The position numbers and the translations under genes were made by a program. Positions 6,916 to 12,912 of a stretch of DNA of 13,989 nucleotides are shown here, piece after piece (position 1 is the first letter of the stretch; the number at the start of each line of letters is the position of its first letter). The notes beneath the pieces were generated by a model. The model was not told where the DNA came from. It was given only the letters and a program-made list of their open reading frames with translations, and did not search any database. The DNA is taken from contig MHEI01000065.1 of assembly GCA_001805165.1 (NCBI GenBank), forward strand, positions 21,814-35,802, in the 5' to 3' direction. The stretch is from Nitrospirae bacterium RBG_16_43_11 (GTDB lineage Bacteria; Nitrospirota; 9FT-COMBO-42-15; HDB-SIOI813).

Positions 6916-7686
6916 AGAAAGCTGAGTATGTTCTATTGCAATTGATATGTACCTTGAGAATATGGATAGCAATCTGAGATCATGTTCGGTAAATACCCTT
7001 TCCGGACCATGAAGGTAACTTAAATTCAGAACACCTATAACCTTTCCTTTTAATTTTACAGGGAGGCATATGGCTGAATTTATATCTTCAGGTTTTTCTC
7101 TGAAATTTATGAATCTGCCGTCATTGACTTTCCCTGACAGGATTTGAGGAGTCCTGTGTTCACAGACCCATCCGGCTACTCCCTCATCAACCTTCTGCGG
7201 ACGGGACCTTAGCAGCTCCATGTCAATACCTATAGAACTTGCCACTACAAATGTTCCCATTCTTTCATTGATCAGCATAATAGACGCCCTGTCTGCTTTT
7301 ACCAAATTGTAGGCAAGGCGTAAAATCTTATCGAGTTTTTTCTGCAAAGTCAAAGACGATACGGTAATACGGCCTACCCTGTACAGAAGAGTTACTTCCT
7401 TTAATCTCTCCTGAAGAGAGGCTGCCCTCATCTTCTCTTCAATATTTTTGAGTTGTTCCTCTGTAAGATGAGTATTAAGTTTCTTTAACTCTCTTTGCTT
7501 GTTTATTATATATGCGGAAAATAAAGTGGTAAGTATTATCAGGAAAAAAAGTGTTAAATACTTTTGTTCAAGCAGCGACAATACGATGACAGCAATGGTC
7601 AGGAAAGAAAGGACTATGATTTCGAGACTTAATAATTCCCATCTCTTTTTTTCTATGACCTTAAGATCCTTCAGGTAATCATTCAC
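6889..7686 (-). CDS. Two-TM membrane protein with coiled coil and C-terminal GAF domain
   Basis: This 265-residue protein has two predicted TM helices (about 18-39 and 43-62) forming a short hairpin, then a charged helical linker (about 63-105), then a GAF domain (about 105-255) marked by LVKADRASIMLINE, VDEGVAGWVCEH, INSAICLPVKLKGKVIGVLNL and TEHDLRLLSIFSRYISIAIEH. GAF domains bind small ligands, haem or nucleotides; the ligand here cannot be read. There is no kinase, GGDEF, EAL or HTH output domain, so it must signal through a partner or be a regulatory stub. The start is GTG at 7684-7686, with no convincing ribosome site; no nearby alternative ATG preserves the first TM. It converges on and overlaps tatC by 27 bp, and is divergent from the TPR gene. 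Confidence 0.82.
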   Translation of the reverse strand: MNDYLKDLKVIEKKRWELLSLEIIVLSFLTIAVIVLSLLEQKYLTLFFLIILTTLFSAYIINKQRELKKLNTHLTEEQLKNIEEKMRAASLQERLKEVTLLYRVGRITVSSLTLQKKLDKILRLAYNLVKADRASIMLINERMGTFVVASSIGIDMELLRSRPQKVDEGVAGWVCEHRTPQILSGKVNDGRFINFREKPEDINSAICLPVKLKGKVIGVLNLSYLHGPERVFTEHDLRLLSIFSRYISIAIEHTQLSLKKQMIPT

Positions 7687-7714
7687 GTATTCAAAGTATC
7701 ATATAATTAGCTAC

Positions 7715-7743
7715 TTGACAAGGGAAGGTTAATTACTTAGTAT
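7715..7743 (+). promoter_or_regulatory. Sigma-70-type promoter for the TPR gene, with overlapping inverted repeat
   Basis: A perfect TTGACA (7715-7720) is followed after exactly 17 bases by TAGTAT (7738-7743), a 4/6 match to the -10 box. This predicts transcription from about 7750 into the TPR gene at 7792. A 6-bp inverted repeat, ACTTAG at 7735-7740 and CTAAGT at 7746-7751 around TATTT, covers the -10 box and could be an operator. Confidence 0.6.
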
Positions 7744-7791
7744 TTCTAAGTTTAGGATGAGGTTTTAATATTTATATAAAGGGGTGAACTT

Positions 7792-8544
7792 GTGAAAATA
7801 AAGAAACGAATACCCAAAAAGAAAGAAGCAGCTAATGAGACTGAAGATTTGCAGGTTATACTGCAGAATATCCAGTCTAAGTCTACGGGTGCTTTTGATA
7901 AATACCGTGTTCCTTTAATAGTAATTATTGTTCTAATAGGTATTCTGATTATAGGGGCAGGGTCATACAGACTTCTATCGTCTCACTGGAACAAGGCGGC
8001 GTCAGTATTAGAATACAAGGCATACAATTATTTCCTGGAAGGCAATTACTCTAAGGCGCTGTCTTCTTTTCAGGAAATAGCTGATAATTATTCAGGGAGT
8101 AAGAGTGCACCTGTTGCACTCTATTATATAGGTAATAGTTTCTCAGGATTAGGGCAATATGATGATGCTGTCAGGACTTATAATGAATTTATAAATAAAT
8201 ATTCAGACCATCAGACTATACTCCCTCTCGTATATCTTAATCTGGGGTCTGTATACATGAATAAAAAGGATTACAATAGTGCGGTTTCAGCATTTAAGAA
8301 TGTACTGTCATTAAAAGATTCATTAGTCTCTGACAGGGCAGTATATGAGATGGCTAAGGCTTATGAGGCTTCAGGTGACTCAGTTAACGCAATAGAGCGA
8401 TACGAATATTTAACAAAGACATATCCGGCATCATCGTGGAGTCAGGAGGCAAAATCCCGTTTAAGCAAGGTTAAGGGAGACTCTCCGATATTGCCTGTGG
8501 GGCAGGTTCAGGATGGTGGTAAGCAGGTTAAAGGAGGCAAGTAA
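7792..8544 (+). CDS. Membrane-anchored tetratricopeptide-repeat protein
   Basis: A 250-residue type II membrane protein. A basic lysine-rich N-tail (1-12) is followed by a single TM helix (about 40-60) and a region with several TPR units: about 71-104 (AYNYFLEGNYSKALSSFQEI), 105-141 (LYYIGNSFSGLGQYDDAVRTY), 146-178 (YLNLGSVYMNKKDYNSAVSAF) and 183-216. The topology puts the TPRs in the periplasm. It recalls YfgM/PF09976 and CpoB-type proteins that scaffold envelope complexes, but no specific member can be named. GTG 7792 is preceded by AAGGGGTGA, a strong ribosome site five bases upstream. The stop TAA is followed at once by the next gene's ATG, and the next gene's Shine-Dalgarno lies inside this coding region. 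Confidence 0.85.
   Translation: MKIKKRIPKKKEAANETEDLQVILQNIQSKSTGAFDKYRVPLIVIIVLIGILIIGAGSYRLLSSHWNKAASVLEYKAYNYFLEGNYSKALSSFQEIADNYSGSKSAPVALYYIGNSFSGLGQYDDAVRTYNEFINKYSDHQTILPLVYLNLGSVYMNKKDYNSAVSAFKNVLSLKDSLVSDRAVYEMAKAYEASGDSVNAIERYEYLTKTYPASSWSQEAKSRLSKVKGDSPILPVGQVQDGGKQVKGGK
8531..8537 (+). promoter_or_regulatory. Strong Shine-Dalgarno for the epimerase gene, inside the TPR gene 3' end
   Basis: AAGGAGG lies 7 bases before ATG 8545 and encodes part of the C-terminal lysine/glycine tail of the preceding protein. It fixes the start of the downstream gene and supports co-translation. Confidence 0.85.
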
Positions 8545-9495
8545 ATGGCAAGGGTGCTGATAACAGGTGGTGCAGGTTTTATAGGGTCTTATCTATGTGA
8601 CAGGTTCCTTGCTGAGGGGGATGATGTTACGTGCATGGATAACCTGATAACAGGTTCAGTAGACAATATAAGTCATCTTCAGGACAGCAGGTTTTCATTT
8701 ATAAATTATGATGTAACCAACTATATTTATATAAAGGGACAAGTTGACTATATACTCCACTTTGCGAGTCCGGCGAGTCCTCTTGACTACATGGAGTATC
8801 CGATTCAGACGCTGAAGGTTGGTTCCCTTGGCACTCATAAGGTTCTCGGTCTCGCCAGGGAAAAAGGGGCAAGGTTCCTCCTCGCCTCCACGTCTGAGAC
8901 ATATGGTGATCCGCTTGTACATCCTCAGAATGAGGATTACTGGGGTAACGTAAATCCTGTAGGACCACGCGGAGTCTATGATGAAGCCAAGAGGTTTGCC
9001 GAGGCTATGACAATGGCATACCATAGATACCACAAAGTAGATACAAGGATAGTCCGGATTTTTAATACCTATGGTCCACGGATGAGGATAAAGGATGGCA
9101 GGGCAATACCTAACTTCATTGCACAGGCATTGAGTGATGAAGATGTCACAGTATTTGGAGACGGGATGCAGACACGGAGTTTCTGCTATATAGAAGATAT
9201 GGTAGAAGGTATATACAGGCTTTTAAAGTCAGATTACAATATGCCTGTTAATATTGGCAACCCTCATGAGATGACAGTGATCGGTCTTGCAAGAGAGATA
9301 ATTTCACTTACCGGCAGCAGAAGTGAAATTGTAAACAATCCTCTTCCTGAAGATGACCCCAAGGTCAGACAACCCGATATTACAAGGGCAAATAATATCT
9401 TAAGGTGGAAACCGCAGGTTAGTTTAACCGACGGACTGAAAAGGACCATAGAATATTTTAAGACAAAGATAGGGGTCGCAAAATCAAATCTGTAA
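8545..9495 (+). CDS. UDP-glucuronate decarboxylase-type NAD-dependent epimerase/dehydratase
   Basis: An extended short-chain dehydrogenase of 316 residues. The Rossmann motif GGAGFIG spans 8-14, with Asp32 in CMDNLITG binding the adenosine ribose. The active site has Thr116-Ser117-Glu118 in TSETYGDP and Tyr145/Lys149 in YDEAK. The surrounding blocks HFASPASP, HPQNEDYWGNVNPVGPRGVYDEAKR (126-150, key residues W133, N135, P141, Y145) and FGDGMQTRSFCYIEDMV are characteristic of UDP-glucuronate decarboxylase (UDP-xylose synthase, UXS). It would form UDP-xylose or the 4-keto-pentose for polysaccharide synthesis. The bacterial GVYDEAKR variant also occurs in related epimerases, so the product should be treated as likely, not proven. 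It starts one base after the TPR stop and overlaps the proposed start of the DUF3108 gene by 13 bp. Confidence 0.88.
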   Translation: MARVLITGGAGFIGSYLCDRFLAEGDDVTCMDNLITGSVDNISHLQDSRFSFINYDVTNYIYIKGQVDYILHFASPASPLDYMEYPIQTLKVGSLGTHKVLGLAREKGARFLLASTSETYGDPLVHPQNEDYWGNVNPVGPRGVYDEAKRFAEAMTMAYHRYHKVDTRIVRIFNTYGPRMRIKDGRAIPNFIAQALSDEDVTVFGDGMQTRSFCYIEDMVEGIYRLLKSDYNMPVNIGNPHEMTVIGLAREIISLTGSRSEIVNNPLPEDDPKVRQPDITRANNILRWKPQVSLTDGLKRTIEYFKTKIGVAKSNL

Positions 9496-10232
9496 CGACT
9501 TACCTCGTTATCTTACTGATTATTCTGTTCTTATTTTCTTTATCCTCAGCCGGTTCATTCTTTCCGGGAGAACGCCTCGAATTTGATGTATCGTGGTATG
9601 GTGTCAACGGCGGCACTTTAGTATTGGAAGTGACAAATGCTGTTGACGACAATAATTCAGTTTTTAAAATAAGTTCTACTGTTAAATCAAACTCCTTTAT
9701 TTCAATGTTTTATCCTGTTAATGAGGTCATCGAGTCATATGTTGACATAAATAGTTTACAACCTTATCACTACCGCTCAAGACTGCAGGAAGGTTCATAC
9801 AGAAGTGATAAGGAGATCATCTTTGACAGAGAAATGAACATTGCAACATACATTAACCATAAGGCCGGCGGCAAGCATCGCGTTATGGAAATAAAGGAAG
9901 GGACTCACGACCCGCTTTCTGTAGTCTACTTTTTCCGCACCATTCCTCTTCAGGCTGGTCAGTCAGCAGATATAGAAGTTCACGATGGCAATAAAAGCTG
10001 GACTCTCGTTGTTCAGGGGGTAAAAAAGGAAAAGGTGCGGACGCCGGCCGGTACATTCAATACTATAAAAGTAAAGGCGTTGATTAAATATGAGGGGCTG
10101 TTTGTTAATAAGGGAGATGTCTTCATATGGTTTACGGATGATGAGGCAAGAATGCCGGTAAAAATTGAGAGCAGGATAAAGATCGGGAATATTACAGCAC
10201 TCTTGATCGGGAAGCAGATTAAAGGTAATTAG
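9483..10232 (+). CDS. Secreted DUF3108 protein, apparent ATC start
   Basis: A 249-residue protein if started at ATC 9483. Residues 1-23 then form a textbook signal peptide (Lys2, a hydrophobic core at 8-18, and cleavage after SSA), followed by FFPGERLEFDVSWYGVNGG, the conserved DUF3108 N-terminus. Later blocks DPLSVVYFFRTIPL, VRTPAGTFNTIKVK and FIWFTDDEARMPVKIES also fit DUF3108, a periplasmic beta-rich family of unknown function. From the in-frame stop at 9459 to the TTG at 9624 there is no ATG, GTG or TTG. TTG 9624 would remove the signal peptide and the conserved start. AGGGGT (9471-9476) lies six bases before ATC. Alternatives are a base error or a frameshift from the epimerase gene, whose stop is 13 bp inside. 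Confidence 0.8.
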   Translation: MKSVTTYLVILLIILFLFSLSSAGSFFPGERLEFDVSWYGVNGGTLVLEVTNAVDDNNSVFKISSTVKSNSFISMFYPVNEVIESYVDINSLQPYHYRSRLQEGSYRSDKEIIFDREMNIATYINHKAGGKHRVMEIKEGTHDPLSVVYFFRTIPLQAGQSADIEVHDGNKSWTLVVQGVKKEKVRTPAGTFNTIKVKALIKYEGLFVNKGDVFIWFTDDEARMPVKIESRIKIGNITALLIGKQIKGN

Positions 10233-10311
10233 AAACAAGGCAGAAAATGCATTGGTTTATAGAAAATATTGCCGTACATGCTGTCAAATGCATGACGATA
10301 TGAGGCAGATA

Positions 10312-10338
10312 TTGACATGGTCTGTGAGCTAATATTAT
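10312..10338 (+). promoter_or_regulatory. Possible sigma-70-type promoter upstream of the diguanylate cyclase gene
   Basis: A perfect TTGACA (10312-10317) is followed by TATTAT (10333-10338), a 5/6 -10 match, but with a short 15-base spacer. A TTATAG at 10335-10340 would give 17. It lies in the 213-bp non-coding spacer 10233-10445, which otherwise shows no ORF, hairpin terminator or recognisable riboswitch. Confidence 0.35.
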
Positions 10339-10413
10339 AGGAGTGAAAACAATAGTCTAATAAATTCAAGTAGATATGTTTTTAACTATGCCTGAAAAAT
10401 GACGTCTTCCTTA

Positions 10414-10429
10414 TGGCACAGTTAGTGCA
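10414..10429 (+). promoter_or_regulatory. Near-consensus sigma-54 promoter before the diguanylate cyclase gene
   Basis: TGGCAC (10414-10419), five bases, then GTGCA (10425-10429) matches the sigma-54 consensus TGGCAC-N5-TTGCA at 10 of 11 fixed bases, with the invariant GG and GC exactly ten bases apart. Transcription would begin near 10440, about six bases before ATG 10446. A sigma-54 promoter needs an enhancer-binding protein, but no binding site is recognised upstream. Confidence 0.5.
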
Positions 10430-10445
10430 TAATTCGTAAACTATC

Positions 10446-11594
10446 ATGGAAAAGAAAGTAAATCAGGAACTCTATAAGAAACTGAAGAAGGTTAACAGTG
10501 TATTAAGGGTTGAGAAGAATAAACTTCTGGAAGAGAGGACTGCACTTAAGAAGTGGGGCAATGATCTGAGCCGCCTTAATGAACTCAGTAAGGCCATTGT
10601 GGGGACACTGGATACTGACAAGATAGTCATCACTGCTTTTACTAAGATGCAGGAGATCGTACCGCACGATGTGTCTAGTGTTGTTTTGTTCAAACAGAAG
10701 AAATTGTGGGTTCTTTCACCTATGAAATTATATGTTGATGATACTGAAGATATAAAGAAATTTGCACTTAATACAATCAAGAAGGTTGCTGATGCTGAAG
10801 ATGAGAATAATTATAAGATAGAGGTTAAGTGCCTGAACGATGTGGAAGCTGAAACTTCAGTCTTCAATTCCCGGATCTCTAACCGGTTGATCTTTCCAAT
10901 GGAGATTGGGGACATGAGGATAGGGGCACTGCATCTGATTCGAAAACCCGATGAACCATTCTCCGAACATGAGCAGAAACTTGCAGCGATGATAGTGAGT
11001 ACTCTGACACTGGCCCTGAGAAATTCTGAGATTCACCGTGAGGTACAGGAGCTTGCAACAATTGACAGCCTTACAGGGCTTTTCAATAACCGGTATTTTC
11101 ATGAGATTCTTACAAGAGAATTTAAAAGCACAATGAGGTATCAGAACCCGGTATCACTTATAATGATTGACTTGGACAATTTCAAGCAAATTAATGATCA
11201 GTATGGGCATCAGGCTGGTGATACAGTATTGCGGGAAATTTCAAACAGACTCACAAGGAGCCTCAGAGAGATTGATGTGCCGGCTCGCTATGGCGGAGAT
11301 GAGATTGCAATTATACTTCCTGAGACACTTATAGAACCGGCATTTTTTGTAGCAAAAAGGATTAAAACGCTTATTGAAGCTCAGCCGGTAAAGTTTAAAG
11401 AAAATAATATTAATGTAACGGCAAGCCTCGGAATAGCAAGTTGCCCTGATCCCAAGATGAGATCAGTTGAGGATATGATCGCAGTCGCGGATAAGGCCCT
11501 GTATGATGCAAAGAAATATGGCAGAAACAGGATAGAGGTGAATAAAGATATCTTTATTCAGGACAACGCTTATTTGGGGCCGCTTGTATTCTAA
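10446..11594 (+). CDS. GAF-GGDEF diguanylate cyclase
   Basis: A soluble 382-residue protein predicted to make cyclic di-GMP from two GTP. Residues 1-50 are a lysine/leucine-rich coiled coil. A GAF-like sensor domain covers about 50-195 (ALHLIRKPDEPFSEHEQKL at its end). The GGDEF domain starts at IDSLTGLFNNRYF (206-218). It has IDLDNFKQIND (241-251, with metal ligand Asp242), the signature GGDEI (283-287, with Ile for the usual Phe) and SLGIASC. The allosteric I-site RxxD (Arg274-Asp277) is intact five residues before GGDEI, so product inhibition is expected. All catalytic residues are present and activity is likely. There is no TM segment. ATG 10446 is the only plausible start, yet no Shine-Dalgarno precedes it. 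It is followed after 48 bp by a PilZ gene, a potential effector. Confidence 0.93.
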   Translation: MEKKVNQELYKKLKKVNSVLRVEKNKLLEERTALKKWGNDLSRLNELSKAIVGTLDTDKIVITAFTKMQEIVPHDVSSVVLFKQKKLWVLSPMKLYVDDTEDIKKFALNTIKKVADAEDENNYKIEVKCLNDVEAETSVFNSRISNRLIFPMEIGDMRIGALHLIRKPDEPFSEHEQKLAAMIVSTLTLALRNSEIHREVQELATIDSLTGLFNNRYFHEILTREFKSTMRYQNPVSLIMIDLDNFKQINDQYGHQAGDTVLREISNRLTRSLREIDVPARYGGDEIAIILPETLIEPAFFVAKRIKTLIEAQPVKFKENNINVTASLGIASCPDPKMRSVEDMIAVADKALYDAKKYGRNRIEVNKDIFIQDNAYLGPLVF

Positions 11595-11642
11595 AATTTA
11601 AAAAGCATGCAGTGAAGTTGTGAACTACACTATTGAATTATT

Positions 11643-12215
11643 ATGCTGCCAATAGACCGAAGAGAGAATGTCAGGGTAAAGGACAGAATTCAGGTTGCAT
11701 ACCGCTTTGTCGGGACAGAAGATATTGTAGAACACGACAGACCTGAAAGATTTTTTCCTTTTATATGGAATAAATATCCTCAATCATTCCCAATTGAAGA
11801 AGTTGAAGAATCCAACACCAAAGTACTCCATCATATTATTGAACTCCACTGGAAGATGGACATTCTGATAGAGACCGTTGCTCCGGAGAAAAGGTTGCTT
11901 GTTGAAGTGCCAAAAGAAAGGGATGTATGCATCAGTGCCTCCGGTATCAGAATTAACCTTGACAGATCTTCTTTACCAGGTCAGAGGATTGCGTTATGCA
12001 TTGTGCTCCCTTTTATTCCACCTGCGAATATCTATGTCATAGGTGAGGTTATAGAAGATAAGAATTATAAAACAGCGATAAACTTCCTTGACATCAGAGA
12101 AGATGACCGCGAGAAGCTCATAAGATACATATTTAAAAGACAACGGGACCTCCTGAGGGACAGGGCGTTGGAAAAGGGTGTTGAATTACACACTGTCAGT
12201 GAAGAAAATGAGTGA
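11643..12215 (+). CDS. PilZ-type protein with N-terminal extension, probable c-di-GMP effector
   Basis: A 190-residue soluble protein with an RxxxR-like box at residues 7-11 (RENVR), a helical insertion (about 50-80) and a C-terminal PilZ-like barrel: CISASGIRI (96-104), GQRIALCIVLPFIPPANIYVIGEVIED and a final helix rich in basic and acidic residues (EDDREKLIRYIFKRQRD). The [D/N]xSxxG motif reads CISASG, so Ser and Gly are kept but the first position is Cys. Binding may be weakened or altered. The layout resembles longer PilZ proteins with an inserted N-terminal module between the two ligand motifs. ATG 11643 has no clear ribosome site. Its location directly after the cyclase suggests that it reads out the cyclase product, which is an inference. 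The stop lies inside the ridA start region (8-bp overlap). Confidence 0.75.
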   Translation: MLPIDRRENVRVKDRIQVAYRFVGTEDIVEHDRPERFFPFIWNKYPQSFPIEEVEESNTKVLHHIIELHWKMDILIETVAPEKRLLVEVPKERDVCISASGIRINLDRSSLPGQRIALCIVLPFIPPANIYVIGEVIEDKNYKTAINFLDIREDDREKLIRYIFKRQRDLLRDRALEKGVELHTVSEENE

Positions 12216-12597
12216 GTATGTAAAGAAGGTAATCTCCACCCAAAAGGCGCCTGCCGCGATAGGACCTTATTCTCAGGCTATAGGGTTTGGTAATCTCCTT
12301 TTCATCTCAGGTCAGATACCGGTTAATCCGGAAACAGGTGAGACGATAAAGGGTGATATAGAAGATCAGACAGTACAGATAATGACTAATCTGAATGCTA
12401 TTCTTGAATCTGCAGAAATGGGATTGCAGGATGTAGTTAAAACGACCATCTTCCTCAGAAAACTTGAAGACTATGACAGGGTTAACAATGTTTACAAGAG
12501 TTATTTTAAAAGCAATCCGCCGGCGAGATCTACTGTCGAGGTTTCAAGACTTCCCAAAGATGCTGATATTGAGATAGAAGCCATAGCCTGCCGTTAA
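12208..12597 (+). CDS. ridA: RidA family enamine/imine deaminase
   Basis: RidA (YjgF/YER057c/UK114) hydrolyses reactive 2-aminoacrylate and other enamines released by PLP enzymes such as threonine dehydratase, protecting other PLP enzymes. The 129-residue protein has IGPYSQAI (18-25), FISGQIPVNPETG, NPPARSTVEVSRLPKDADIEIEAIA (103-127) and the catalytic Arg107 in PARSTVEV, with Glu122/Glu124 near the C-terminus, all as in active RidA. I start it at ATG 12208 (MSEYVKKVISTQKAP), the usual family N-terminus. A TTG at 12178 would add ten residues from inside the PilZ gene. GTGAAGAA just upstream can serve as a weak ribosome site. It overlaps the PilZ gene by 8 bp, so the two are probably translationally coupled although functionally unrelated. 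Confidence 0.96.
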   Translation: MSEYVKKVISTQKAPAAIGPYSQAIGFGNLLFISGQIPVNPETGETIKGDIEDQTVQIMTNLNAILESAEMGLQDVVKTTIFLRKLEDYDRVNNVYKSYFKSNPPARSTVEVSRLPKDADIEIEAIACR

Positions 12598-12619
12598 ATA
12601 GGGACAGCGACTATTTAAC
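12593..12619. repeat. Perfect inverted repeat between the convergent ridA and rpmB ends
   Basis: GTTAAATAG (12593-12601) and CTATTTAAC (12611-12619) form a perfect 9-bp stem around a 9-base loop GGACAGCGA. The left arm contains the ridA TAA and the right arm reaches the rpmB stop. It is AT-rich and not followed by a long T-run, so it is a weak candidate for a bidirectional terminator or an mRNA end-protecting hairpin. Confidence 0.6.
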
Positions 12620-12810
12620 TACACTGCCTTTTGCACACGATTAGAACGTAAGCAGCGGGTGCATACCATGATATATTTTGCAGCGGTGTTTATTATTACC
12701 CGTACCCTCTGAAGATTAGGACGGAATACCCTCTTTGTCCTATTGTTTGCATGACTTACGTTATTACCGGAACGTCTGATTTTACCACATATTGTACATT
12801 CTCTTGCCAC
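12619..12810 (-). CDS. rpmB: 50S ribosomal protein L28, zinc-type (C+)
   Basis: A 63-residue ribosomal protein L28 (bL28). It begins MARECTICGK when GTG 12808-12810 is read as Met, and continues SGNNVSHANNRTKRVFRPNLQ, the standard L28 core (key residues N16, N17, H20, N22, R30, N32). Cys5/Cys8 and Cys50/Cys53 (CTRC) form a complete zinc ribbon, so this is the zinc-dependent paralogue type. The start is set by AGGAGGGGG (12816-12824 on the minus strand) five bases upstream. The longer open frame that begins at 12936 is not used. It faces ridA with a 21-bp gap and is divergent from recG. A candidate promoter lies at 12859-12886. Confidence 0.95.
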   Translation of the reverse strand: MARECTICGKIRRSGNNVSHANNRTKRVFRPNLQRVRVIINTAAKYIMVCTRCLRSNRVQKAV

Positions 12811-12815
12811 GTTTA

Positions 12816-12824
12816 CCCCCTCCT
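12816..12824 (-). promoter_or_regulatory. Shine-Dalgarno of rpmB
   Basis: On the minus strand AGGAGGGGG lies five bases before the GTG start. It is the strongest ribosome site in the window with 8545, and it decides the L28 start against a frame open to 12936. Confidence 0.85.
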
Positions 12825-12858
12825 GACGATTATATACTTGTATAAAAAACCTTGTAAT

Positions 12859-12886
12859 ATTATCATAAGAAACAATAAGAGTGCAA
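12859..12886 (-). promoter_or_regulatory. Probable rpmB promoter
   Basis: On the minus strand TTGCAC (12886-12881) is followed after 16 bases by GATAAT (12864-12859), matching the -35 box at 4/6 or better and the -10 box at 5/6. This gives a start site near 12852 and a short leader before the ribosome site. It lies in the 102-bp rpmB/recG divergent gap. Confidence 0.5.
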
Positions 12887-12912
12887 GTTTTAAATTTGAT
12901 TATCGTCATTCC

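Noticed and set aside
6905..6921. TTCTTTAAAGAA palindrome at the tatC stop as a terminator
   Set aside because: It is short, AT-only apart from two bases, has no loop and no T-tract, and is compatible with chance at a Lys/Phe-rich overlap.
8695..9033. Minus-strand open frames inside the epimerase gene
   Set aside because: They are fully antisense to a conserved enzyme and show no recognisable domain or ribosome site.
9624..10232. TTG 9624 as the start of the DUF3108 gene
   Set aside because: It removes the signal peptide and the conserved PGERLEFDVSW block, and no ribosome site precedes it.
10233..10445. Possible c-di-GMP riboswitch or small RNA upstream of the cyclase
   Set aside because: I could not find the conserved GEMM core or a convincing stem-loop order; only promoter-like elements are visible.
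12901..12912. CGTCATTCC before recG as a second copy of the palindromic repeat
   Set aside because: Only nine bases match and the second arm is absent, so it is most likely coincidence.
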